Both the position numbers and the translations under genes were made by a program. From contig JARKIF010000006.1 in assembly GCA_029378245.1 (NCBI GenBank), positions 806,001 through 870,000 of the forward strand: a stretch of DNA of 64,000 nt. The letters are read 5' to 3'. Below are positions 1 to 10,334 of the stretch, one piece after another. The notes beneath the pieces were generated by a model that saw only the letters and a program-made list of their open reading frames with translations, was not told where the DNA came from and made no database searches. Positions within the stretch are counted from its first letter, which is position 1. Every line of letters begins with the position of its first letter. Origin of the DNA: Roridomyces roridus. Lineage: Eukaryota > Basidiomycota > Agaricomycetes > Agaricales > Mycenaceae.

Positions 1-101
1 GGGTATACTCCTCACGGCTACGCCGACGACGTATAGACTCGTTTTGTTGTTACGGTACGCAGGCCCACGTTGGTACCTCACACCGATTGAACGTAAGACA
101 G

Positions 102-583
102 GGATAACGAGCCCGACGTTATGCGAAATACCCTGTTTGCGCTCGAGAACATATGCAAGCAGCCTGCCGGAGCCCAGGCCGTCGCGGACGCTCGACTCGT
201 GAACTGGATGCCAGATCTCCTTGGTTCGCTTGATTCGCAAATCCGGGCAACGACGTGTCGTTTGGTGGCTAGAATGGCGCGGTACGACGGGACTCGGACT
301 CTTGTCCAGTATCTCGTACCTTTGTTACGGTGAGTTACCCGTCCTTTGAATCGTCGGCAATCGAATACTGAATGTGAGCAAAAGGGACGCCGAGGAAGAC
401 GTCGTCGAAGAAGCAGCGATGGCGCTCGACTGCGTATTCGAACAGGACGAGGGGAGTGTGCAGGCTGCCTTGGACGTGGAGATTATGCATACCATTCGGG
501 AAGCACTCTCGGAATCGCCGAGTGCGAACGTTCAGCGGATGATGGCGAGGTTGACCAATCAAATATCGGGAGGGATTGTGTAA
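102..583 (+). CDS. Armadillo-repeat protein, 3' end only
   Basis: This is the C-terminal part of a gene that starts left of the window. Two exons are visible: about 102-329 and 379-583, joined across a 49-base GTGAGT..GAG intron that keeps the frame (codons read ...LLRKRDAEED...). An upstream acceptor near 101 suggests a further exon to the left. The protein is helical and repetitive, with the pattern NTLFALENICKQPAGAQAV typical of fungal armadillo/HEAT-like proteins, in which three-helix repeats form a protein-binding scaffold. The last residues (QMMARLTNQ-like helix, then ISGGIV) end at a TAA. Substrate or partner cannot be told. Family call is by pattern recognition; the repeat type is fairly sure, the function is not. 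Confidence 0.7.
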
Positions 584-930
584 TATTGAAGGCATCTTTC
601 ACCACATCGCTTGTCGGGGCACACACAAGTAAGTAATTTCCGAGCAGATTGAATCTGGGTGGTGATGCCGATTAGCAGTGTGGGGTCGGAGCCCATGGCA
701 ACCTAGAGCATGGGGGCGTAATAGGGCGTCATACATTCCCCGTCGCCCCAGTCCAATGAAATGGTTCCATTACGTTCTCGAAACTCTCACCCGTGGCCAA
801 GCTGGACTTCTCACGTGCGCAACCCGTGCGATTCGCGAGTAGATTTCATTACAAGTATCATGAAATCAAAGAGTTCGATATCACCCTTCTGATAAAGCCA
901 CTGCCAACGCTCCCAGGGCGGCTCCAAAAG

Positions 931-940
931 TATATAAAGC
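931..940 (+). promoter_or_regulatory. TATA box of the membrane-protein gene at 982
   Basis: TATATAAAGC lies 42 bases before the ATG at 982 and is followed by a pyrimidine-rich stretch (ttccctcttactcttcccc) directly before the start codon. That arrangement is common at fungal promoters. It supports 982 as the true start. Confidence 0.6.
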
Positions 941-981
941 TGCCATGACGAAGACGAGACAGTTCCCTCTTACTCTTCCCC

Positions 982-3201
982 ATGCCAAACTCCGTTGACG
1001 AAAGTTACGAATCCATAGCTCTCAATCGGCGCTTAAACGCCAACCGCGCGTCCTCCGAAGACGACGACGTGCAGAAGTCGACACCCTCTCAACTTGGAAC
1101 CGCAAGACCAGTAGGGCTACTGGCAGTGATACCGCTCGTACTCTCCTTCATAACAACGACGGGAATTGCATCCGCCCTGATTGGGTGGTTGCTCACAAGA
1201 AGGGTGCCTTCGCCGGGGACTGCGGAAGAGGCGAGCCAGTTCCGAGGAGCGCTCGTTGCCGCAGAGGGCCACAATCAGTTTTCCTTCGGGTCCGGATCCG
1301 GAAATGGGACACAGGACCACTCCAGTGGGTCGTCAACGACTATGTACGGCCTGGCAATCTCGACGGTCTCAGTATGTTATTCTTTCTCCTGCCGCTTCCG
1401 AATCTCAAGCGCTCTTTTGCCAAGGTTCACGTGGTCTCGCTCACGACTCCATTAGTGATAGGATTCGTTGCTTACTGGTTTGCCGACATTTGGATCAAGA
1501 ATCAACAGCGCGGGCAGCACAAGAGGATGCCGACCCCCGTTCAGTACGGATTACTCGTCGATCTGTGCAGATCGGCGGGCTTGTTTAGCGTGTATGACGC
1601 TGCAAAGTACATGTCCCAGTCAAAGAAAAAACGCCCGGAACTGTCTTCGGTTTTGGTTTCGGCGTTTATGTGGTCGTGGCTCTGCTGGCCATCAATTACG
1701 CCCTCTCGTATGTCGTTCTCCGTCTCTACTTCATGTCTTACTCGCCGGACAGGATCGCGGATTTTTGGCTGCACACCACTGCCAGCACGTTCACGCACAC
1801 GGATATTACACCCATTCTCCCTGAGCTGCTACCGGCAATAGGCAGTCAACTCAACACCACCCTCTGTCCTGGTCCGGTGCTGGTGAATGTTTTACCGTCC
1901 GATGTTAAACAGCCCGACTACAGCAACTGCTTGCACGTCGGACGGGAATCAGCCTCTTCACCAGTTTGGTTCTGGGGCAACACCAAAATTACGGCCCAAG
2001 GCACGGCGGTGGTTCAGAACAGCAGCAGCGTCTCACAGGCCACATTCATTGACGGAGATTTGGCCATTCTCGCGCCAAAAACCTTCCCCAGCAATGTCGA
2101 TGATGTTCATTTCGATACATTTGGCCTCAGGGCCGAGTGTGCGCCAATCACAAATTGCGAGATCGACACCTTGGCGGAAACGATCCTATTCTGCCCCTCC
2201 TTTGATCCTCCGCTCAACGCCAGTTCTCTCCCGGATGCCACAAGCACGGTCAAGCAATACAACCTGACTAACCATGAGATGACTTTCGATAATGGTCAAT
2301 TCGTGGCTGGTTACGAGTTGAATTCCTTGTTGAATCCGGCTGGCGCACAGGTTATGCTGTTTTGGACCGCCTCCCCTGATACAGTGGTTTTCCCTGAAGC
2401 CAACGCCAGTAGTGGGTGGTACAATGTCCCCCGTCCCGTCACCACGACATACATGTTCTACGCTGCCACGTGCGCCATCACAGCGTACAATGTCTCCGTG
2501 TCCTACAGCATCCAGAACTCCACTCGCAGCTCCCTCTCCCTCGTCGGCGACCCCATCCTATCCAACTTCAACACCACATCCGCGCTGCTAGCAGCGCTCG
2601 ACCCGGCATTCACAGAATTAGCGCCTTACCTCACGTCGACCCTGGAAACCTCCTTGAACGTCTCTGTGGACGCGTTCAATTCGATGGTCTCTGGCAACAT
2701 GTCGCATGCTTTGATGGGATACGCTGCACCGCTGCACCGCTCTTCCAGCGCGCTGATGCTACAAGTGGCAACCGCGTTTCGCAACGTATCATCAGTCGAT
2801 ATCCACTCGCTCCGCTTTGCACGTTGCTGGCGATTCTCTACGGCTATGGGCTGCTGTTGTTGGCGTTCTCCGCCCTCCCGCTCATTCTGACTTCGCATGA
2901 GCGAGATGAAGTCAGGCCTGGTCTCTTGGGCGCGCGGCCCGCGGGGAGCTTGATTGAGCATCTCAGAGCGAGGATCATAAATCCCTTGTTCGATATTATG
3001 GACCACACGCGGGTGCTTACTCCCACTCAATTACTCGGGACGTCAAAGGCAGAGATACTCGCAGAGAGCCGGTATGCGGAGAGAGTGGTTGTGAGAGCTG
3101 TCGAGGAGGAGATGGATGTGGACGAAGGAAAGAACACGTATATGCTCAGAGAGCGAGTGCAGAGGTTGAAGCTGGAGGGCCTCGACAATGTTGAGGAATA
3201 G
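982..3201 (+). CDS. Large glycosylated membrane protein, unknown function, probably frame-damaged
   Basis: Exon 1 (982-1371) encodes an N-terminal cytosolic tail and a first membrane helix (GLLAVIPLVLSFITTTGIAS). A 53-base intron (1372-1424, GTATGT..AAG) leads to exon 2, which has a second helix (TTPLVIGFVAYWF) and the segment DLCRSAGLFSVYDAAKYM. A third helix (VALLAINYALSYVV) is followed by a long extracytoplasmic region of about 300 residues rich in N-x-S/T sites. A last helix around LLAILYGYGLLLLAFSALPL and a cytosolic tail end at 3201. This layout matches a widespread Agaricomycete family of unknown function. Frame changes near 1621-1635 (A-rich run) and near 2723-2738 (8-base tandem duplication) have no usable intron, so the gene may be decaying. 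TATA and CT-rich leader support 982 as start. Confidence 0.6.
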
Positions 3202-3800
3202 TTGTGATTGAGCCGTTCGGCCCGAGGGCTGCCGGCACAATATCTAAATGATAAATCATTGATGTGAAGGCCACCGCCGGTGCGGCCATTGATACCGGAT
3301 AAATCTAGGAATGCAGGGAAACATACCTCCGTCAATGAATGAAGCATTGCCACACATATACTCAGTTGTAGTGTAGGTAAACGAATGAATACTAAGGCCG
3401 CGTTGAAAGGGGTTCATCAATCTTGAGTCACGTAACGGCAGTCATCTGCGGCGTGAAGTACCGAAATTATTCAGACGCTCGGTGACAGCGACATTTTTCT
3501 TGATCTGGCTTACCTCGTACCTGCTGCCTGCACTTCGAAGGTACCGGCGAACAAACGCACAAACGATGACCACTAGGCCTCAACACCTCCTCGAAAACAC
3601 TAAACTCTCCGGAGAGTCGATTGCGAAACTGTTGTTTATACACATAGGGGGTGGGGCAATATGAAATCAGGAGTATGAGACATACGTTGAATTGCGCTCC
3701 ACGAGGAAACTGATCCCCCAAGTCATCGGGCTGTAAATAATGAAGGTCGTTATGGAGTGAGAGTGGTTGCCATTGTAGCCACCCTTCCCGTCTGCCCACA
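3202..3800. other. Intergenic, no gene seen
   Basis: About 600 bases between two plus-strand genes. Reading frames here are short and lack recognisable domains. It probably holds the terminator of the gene ending at 3201 and the promoter of the next one. Confidence 0.5.
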
Positions 3801-5166
3801 ATGGTCACCAGCTCCGAGGTCGCAGCCTACCTCCGCGTGAGCGATATCTCGGGATGGTAGCGCTCGTCCTCGGCGGGGTAGGATTCTTCTACCATGGGTT
3901 CAGCAAGGAGTCGTGCGACCATTTTTATTGGCTCGTGCCCGTCTTCAAACGTACGTCGTCATCGTCAGCGTTGGTGGAGGCCACTCACTGATCGAGCCCA
4001 TACAGTCTTCACGTACCTCACCTCGCAAGCTATCCTGAGTCTTCGGTATGTCTCCGGTTTGTATTCCAAGGCGAAGGAATGACATCCTGCCAGGACATAC
4101 GCCGTCTCGAGAAAGTCGACCCGGGTTTACTACACCCTCATCGTGCTTTTCGTCGTGTGCACAGCGGTGCGTCCTCCTCCTCCTCCTCCGGGTCTCGGGG
4201 TCGCTGATGTATCGAGCAGATAGAATTTACGTCGACGTTTTGGAAGCGTGTTCGTGAGTGGCCTCCATTCGGGTCGTGGTACAGTCAATTTCTGACGTGG
4301 TCGTTAGCGTTCCAAACCCGCGGCAAGTACGTCTTGATCGCCCCCTCCGGATTCTGTCGTCTGACAATCCGCTAGTTGCACAGGCGGGAATCTCCCAGGT
4401 GTCAAAGTGGCATTCCTATTCCACGTCGGATGTCTGTGAGTTGAGATTTGACTTTCAATAGAACGGCTGGCGTACTCACCTCACATGGGGCAGATTATTC
4501 GATGTCGTAGCCATGGGCATGACCGTCGTGTACCTCTGGAAATTCTCCAGTAGCAGCCGGACCTCGTTGAGTCTACTGGCGCGTATGATGCTCGAGGACG
4601 GGATCATGTATTTCATCGCACTGAGTGGTACGTCAGCTTCCCTCCAGAGTAAGCTGAAGGTACTTACTACCTGGGCAGCCATGAACGTCACGAACCTCGT
4701 ATTCTTCCTGAGCAAGGACACGACGCTGCAGTCCTCTGCGTGCGTATCGTATCTTTCGTTGACTGCCAGCTCACCCCCGCATCGCACAGCTCATCCCTGG
4801 GCTTCGCCGTGACCTCGATCTTCAGCGCGCGTTTCATCCTGCATCTCTCCGGTCCGTCTTCCTTTCCCTCCTCGCCCTGTCTTTTTTGCTGACGGAAACA
4901 CACCAGAACGCACCCGCGACGGCCTCTCCGGCGACACATCACACAGCTCGCGCACGCCACACAGCGGAAATCGACGCAATGGCCTTGTGGGCGTCGGCAA
5001 CGCCGGTACTCGCACGGGTGACCCAGGGGAGATTGTCGTGAATGTCAACACCAGCGTGATCAAGATGCGGGATATCGGTGATATGGATGGGGAATCGGAT
5101 AGGGAGGGGAGGGAGAGGAGGCAGGGCAAGGAAATGAGGTGGGTTGAGGTTGAGAGTATCGTCTGA
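3801..5166 (+). CDS. Seven-helix-type integral membrane protein, many introns
   Basis: About seven small exons encode a helical membrane protein of a common Agaricomycete family of unknown function. Readable pieces in order: MVTSSEVAAYLRVSDIS, helix MVALVLGGVGFFYHGF, FYWLVPVF, VFTYLTSQAILSLRTYA-type loop, helix YYTLIVLFVVCTA, a Cys-containing loop (CTGGNLPGVKVAFLFHVGC), helix FDVVAMGMTVVYLWKF, LARMMLEDGIMYFIALS, helix AMNVTNLVFFLS, SSLGFAVTSIFSARFILHL, then a polar cytosolic tail ending WVEVESIV. The clean junction near 4437-4491 (GTGAGT..GGGCAG) restores the frame exactly. Between YLRVSDIS and MVALVLGG the frame is off by one with no room for an intron, so either the start is at 3854 or there is a one-base change. 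Role unknown; receptor-like by topology only. Confidence 0.65.
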
Positions 5167-5800
5167 GTACTTGGATAGAATGTTCCGAGAGACAGACGAT
5201 GAGAATTTAAAGCGTGTCGGCTGGCTTTGCGAACGAGGATGTCCAGACTGGTAGCCAGAAGCCTAGGGTTTCACTGAACACTTTGCTTTGTCGCTGCTCC
5301 TGAGTCCTCAGAGTCTCGACTCTCCTCAGACAGGGATCGAATGATGTGTGGCCAGAGCGAGAAGGAGCATCTAACGAGTCAACTCTTGACGCTTGAGGAA
5401 TGAAGTGAGCAAGGCCGAAGTGCAGGAGCGGGAGGAAAGAAAGAAAAAAGTGTGACAAGCATCAATGCTTGGCGCTCTCGTCAATCACGGGCTCGGAGAG
5501 GGGGTGATCGATAATGTGTGGCCGTCGGCCGAGTGGGATTCGGGGTTCGGGAAATTGTCGGATTACTCTATAGTCGGCCGCTGTGGAATGGCGAGGGGGT
5601 CATCGGACAATTTATACTTGAGCAAATATTCATTCGTCTGCCTCCCAATACCTAGCCCAGATTTGGGCTCGATTTGAACAACTAGTAACATACCCCTTGA
5701 TACAAGTTGAACCATGAATCCTTATACTGTTCAGCAAGGCTGTCAAACTGCCTGAGCCAATGAGGGATTTCCGGGAGCCTGAGTAAGTAAGGATGATCAT
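5167..5800. other. Convergent intergenic region
   Basis: It lies between the stop of the plus-strand membrane-protein gene (5166) and the stop of the minus-strand DUF6534 gene (5801), so it should hold the two 3' ends. No further coding signal or repeat was recognised. Confidence 0.5.
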
Positions 5801-7267
5801 TCAATTTGGACTGCAACCGAGGAGAAAGTTGGAACATACACCCATAGCCTTCATTTCCAAATCATCCGGTGCTATACTGGGGCCCGAAAACAGTTCGCGG
5901 CTGATTGCTACAGCCGGCTGATCGGATTCGCTGGCTGCCGTTCGGCGATGACTGAATTGGACAGTTGAGATGATTCTTTCATCAGATAGCTCCATCCCCT
6001 GGCTACCCATGATCCTGGCCCGAGAGTTCAAGACGGTGAGAGTTGAAAGGGAATAGAGCTTTGGCAATACCCCTGCCGCAACAACATAATAGAGGTGATC
6101 TGGCAGCGCAGTGAACAAAATTAGAGCAGTCAATGCAACCAGAGCTAAAAGCTATCAGATGAAAAAGATTGTCCCAAGAACAAATTCTACCTGTCATGGT
6201 GCCAGTCTCGATTATCAACCTCATGAGCTTTGAAACAATCTCATGAGTTTGACGAAAACCGGTGTCAAGTCTTGTCAGCTGTGAACTAGTTCAGGCCACG
6301 GGTGGCTGGATGGGTGGACTCGGTGGACTCACATAATATGTCATAGACGCCGCGATAAGGACATCTGAGATGGCTGAGCCTCCGAACCAGACCTGCTGAA
6401 GTGATGAGGAGGGCCATATTCCGAATTGTGTTGTATCTCACCCCAAGGAGGGCGAAATTGCGAGAGTTTTGAACTTTCAGGATATCACTGACTTGATCCA
6501 GAATTCAATTCGAAATCACAGAACAGGTGAAATATTTCCGCACCATGACCAAAGTTCATTGGTACAACGATGAGTGCACAAAGGCAGCCTGTTAACGAAA
6601 TCTGTTCAAGTCAACTGAAATTTCTTGCCACAAACAGCGGATGCCTCACCACAATGACCACAATGGCGACCGTCCATCTCCTGGAGAGGATGCGAATACG
6701 GTATGCATAGAATAGTTGACTTGCACAACCAGCTGTAGATAGATACGTAAGTAAAGGTTCAAAAAGCATGCATGCACAAAATTTACTGAGGCCACCAATG
6801 ATTGGTACCAGGTACCCCACGTCCTGGAATTTGGCAAGACTAGAGATATCACCAAATCCTTGCCCAAAGGCTACAAATGCGCCGTGGATCATTTCACCTG
6901 TCAAGGCCAGTTGCAAGGCATAGATCCCATACACGAGCGACTTGTGCAATGTCCGATCCTTAGGAAATGACTGATAGTAGACGTCTGTGTTCAACTTCCA
7001 TCAAATCCAACATCCACGGGAATGAGAAAGACGGGAGCTTACATATCTGGACACTAAGACATCCGAAGAGCGCAATATCCATGAGATACATGAGAATCTA
7101 AGATCAAGAGTTTCCGCATTTTCAGACCCTGGGGAAGCTAAAGCCTATGAACTCACCGCGGACTCCGCTCTATACAGCCAGCATCGATTTAGCGCAGTGG
7201 TATGAAACAAGGGGGGTACTGACGTCTCAATAACGACAGCAGGCAGAGAGTGTGGTGGGGCCGCCAT
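5801..7267 (-). CDS. DUF6534-type integral membrane protein
   Basis: Read on the minus strand from ATG 7267. Exon 1 encodes MAAPPHSLPAVVIETSV and about 20 more residues, then GTGAGT at about 7157. Next comes a helix exon ILMYLMDIALFGCLSVQI, then NTDVYYQSFPKDRTLHKSLV with the hallmark aromatic-rich loop YYxxFPKDR of this family. Following helices include IYALQLALTGEMIHGAF and YLVPIIGGLSKF. A later exon around 6400-6340 reads VWFGGSAISDVLIAASMTYY, the conserved ADVLIAxSxxYY-like block, and the last exon has ALILFTALPDHLYYVVAAGVLPKLYS followed by a polar tail. Order, helix number and motifs fit DUF6534 proteins, whose function is not known. Introns are about 50-60 bases. The first exon and promoter are partly duplicated upstream (7763-8200). 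Fairly sure of family; exon edges approximate. Confidence 0.75.
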
Positions 7268-8200
7268 TTTTGGGTGAAGCTGGGATCTGACTACCTGGCA
7301 CCTTTCATTTATGCGCCGTCGGAGCAGTGCCCACGATAAAAATTCATGAGAGACTGGATAATCATGGCATATCAAGCGGATGATGAGGCCTGGATGATAG
7401 CAAGCGGTTTACCTCCCGCCCATTGACTTACATACGAATAATAGGGTGTGGTTGCACGCTGTCTTAGTTGCAAAGCAGCTTTCGTGAACTGCCAATCCCC
7501 AAAAATCGCCGAGCCGCTGTTGACGGAAAAATCATAGCTGGTGGAGGAAAATCAACCAGGGCGGGCGTCTGGCCGCGGGAGAGTAAATGCACGAAAATCA
7601 TCGCAAGCGGGATGGTGTCTAAAGTAATGGATTCTCACCACTGTCCAGTTGCACACGGCACTTGGACAACGATATGATTTCCAACATTAATGCCATTGCG
7701 GTTGGCGACCCGCTGTCGCTATTGTTGATCGAGCGAAGGTGTTTCTGTGCCGTAGATATCAGGACCGCAGACTCAGCTGTATATAGACAGTATCGATCGC
7801 GATTTAGCGCATAGTATGAAACAAGGGAGCAATGACGTCTGAATAAACAACTGGAGGTACAGAGAGTGGCGTGGTCGCCATCTTTGGGTGAAGCTGGGAT
7901 CAGACTACCCGGCACATTTCATTTATGTGCCGTGGGAGCAGTGCCCACGATAAAAATTCATGCGAAAGACTTGACCGTTCTAGATCTATTGCGCAAATGC
8001 TCAGCCCTAGACCAAACAGTTTGCCTCCCGCTCCTCCCGGTCATCGTACGATAAAAAATTATGAGAAAGACTCGGCATATGAGGACCTGTATCAAACAGT
8101 TTGCATGCGGTTGCACCAGCCAAAGATGCGGCTGGATGAACCTTTTTGGATTGAACGATGGTGTTTTTTTTACCGTAGATATGGAGCGGAACCCGCCTAC
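7156..8200. repeat. Duplicated first exon and promoter of the DUF6534 gene (decayed copies)
   Basis: The block 7156-7352 (end of exon 1, start codon and upstream sequence) recurs with many substitutions at 7763-7972. Landmarks kept in both are the run before the exon end, TATGAAACAAGG, TGACGTCT, the CCAT start-codon context, GGGTGAAGCTGGGATC and GCAGTGCCCACGATAAAAA. A third, shorter copy of the promoter part starts at 8046 (ACGATAAAAAATTATGAG) and of the GTGTTT..CCGTAGATAT part near 8155. In the 7763 copy the exon-1 frame is broken after about 24 codons (a lost base and a stop). It therefore looks like a dead tandem duplicate rather than an alternative exon. Confidence 0.7.
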
Positions 8201-8422
8201 ACGCGCGGAAATCACCTACCCATGCCATTCCGTTGCCTCGATATGTATCTACTCTTCTTCGCACACATTGCGTCTTCCGATCGCGCAGGACGAAATCACA
8301 AACTCGCCAGGGGAAAGTCATCAACATATCAATCGTAGTTCTACAAGATTTGCTATTCCATCCCATTCCTTTCCCGTGCTTTCCCGTGCTTTTAACCAAG
8401 ACATATCTTGATGCTCCCACCC

Positions 8423-10132
8423 TTACGCCTCGCCAGTCTCCGTACCACCTTTGATAACAAGCTCAAACCCAACCTCGTCCGCCAAGGTAGCCAACATCCC
8501 CCGATCGCGCTCATACCGATACCGACTCCGGCTCAAATCATGGTCATACCCATGGAATCCTCCAAGCCCAAATCCGAATCCCATCGACGAAGGGAACGTC
8601 ACCTCCAACTTTCTCAGCCGCACGCACCGGCCCTCAGCGGGCTCCTCTTCCTCTTGCTCGTGTTCATCAGTGCTAGGGCGAGCAACCCCAAGGAAGCCCT
8701 CGACCCGCGTCCTGATAACATCACTCAACACCCCATCCGGCGCTACGCATGTCCCGAGCACGAGCTCCCTCAACCTAGGCAACGTCCCCGGCTCTGCAAA
8801 GGGCGCAAGAGCCAACGGATTAAGGCTGAACGAGCTCCAATCCGCGTCGAGCGCCGAAGACGAGGAATGTGCAGGCGTCGCACGGAGGGAGAGTCGGCGG
8901 AGGTTCTGCATTGAGGGATGCGAGACGAGATCGCAGAGGGCATTCGCGATGTGATGTGCAGCGGTGGGGTCAGAGCCCCCGAGGACGAGCCGGTGGATGC
9001 ATTTGTACGTGTAGGAGAATTCTTTCAATTCGAGTGTGCCGGTGACTGCAGAGGAACGTTCTGCGAGCGAGGCTGCCGCGGCCCATGCGAGCGGTGGCGG
9101 GCCTCCGTCTGTCAGACGGAGGGATTTAAGCGCGGGCAGGACCAGTCGAGAGAGAAGGGATGCGCAGGGAGCCGCGGGGGTGGTGATTTCCAGCGTTTTG
9201 AGGTGCTCGACCTCGATTGGCTGCTCGTCGAGTTCCTCCGATCCGTAGGCCGGGGAAGGGGCGACCGACGAAAAGGTCGCCGAGACGAGAACAAAGCCGT
9301 GGTCCATGAGCGTGTTGAACTGCGCAGCGGTGATGGCGAGCCCTAAATCGAGGGTGGTGCAGGTGTGCATGAAGCCTTCGATGGTGAGGAAGGACGTGTA
9401 GTCGTGCTCGATGCCGATGAGGTCCTTGTTCCAAATCACACGGCTGCGAAGCGAGAGGGAAAGGGGGCGACGTCCAGCGCGGGCGAGCCAGACTTTGGAC
9501 GCGAAGGAGAGGTAGTCGCAGTGGCCCTGGAGAGTGCCAGCACCGCACTCGAGTGCCAACGAGGTCCACAGAGCGGGAAAGCCCAACGCCAGACGCCGCC
9601 AGTACTTGCAGACCCAGGATACGACAAGGGGCGCCAACCGGCTGCTGATGGGGACATACTCGTCCGAGGGAAGGCAAGCGATGAAGATTGCATGCAGGAG
9701 CTCGACGGGGAGCTTTTGAATCGGGCAGTTGGCGGTTCCTATGAGGGAGAAAGATTGGTCGCGCTGAAATATGATGAGCTGTAGTGCAAAAGAGACAGTA
9801 TACCCCACGCACCTTGCGAGTGGCGTCGCTGATGGAAATCTCTCTCTGCTCTGCAGCAAGGGCCTGCGAGGGCGTCCGTCTGACGTAGGTCATCCTTCTC
9901 TTGCATCCTCCACTAGATTCATTGGTGAGAAGCGAGGGACGGAGCTCGGGGTCGCCCTCGTCCCGGAGAAAAGCCCAGAAAGTGGGCTGCTTTGTCGCCG
10001 TGTGAGCGACGCATTGAGCAGTTGCAAAAGGACACCTACCTGGCCAGAGGGTCCCGGGGCGAGTTCGGCGGGGAGTGGGGCGAAGTCGTCGCCGGCGGAG
10101 GACTGCGAGGAAGCCGTCGATGGCGAGGACAT
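8423..10132 (-). CDS. F-box domain protein with LRR-like C-terminal region
   Basis: Three exons on the minus strand. Exon 1 starts at ATG 10132 (MSSPSTASSQSSAGDDFAPL) and ends at a GTAGGT donor near 10039. Exon 2 begins PTFWAFLRDEGDPELRP and ends ...EISISDATRK. Exon 3, the main one, opens with the F-box (IQKLPVELLHAIFIACLP, later WVCKYWRRLALGFPALWTSL), then about 350 residues with irregular leucine-rich segments and an acidic insertion EQEEEEPAEG, ending at 8423. F-box proteins are substrate adaptors of SCF ubiquitin ligases: the F-box binds Skp1 and the rest selects the target. The N-terminal MAPK-like or other motifs were not seen. Donor of intron 2 is ambiguous by a few bases. Family is secure, target unknown. 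Confidence 0.8.
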
Positions 10133-10334
10133 GGTGGTGTGGTGGAGACAGCGATTGATTATCAATCATTTGATCCCCGCTGACACATAATTAACCGATT
10201 TCTGTCCCACGCTCAGAAACATACGCCGACCGACATGGCTATCTCCGTCTCAGTCCGTGTTCCAACTTGAATGTACCTGAAGTCGCGTCTCACGGTGGGT
10301 TCTTTGCAGATTTTTTACAGCGTGACGTGGTCTG

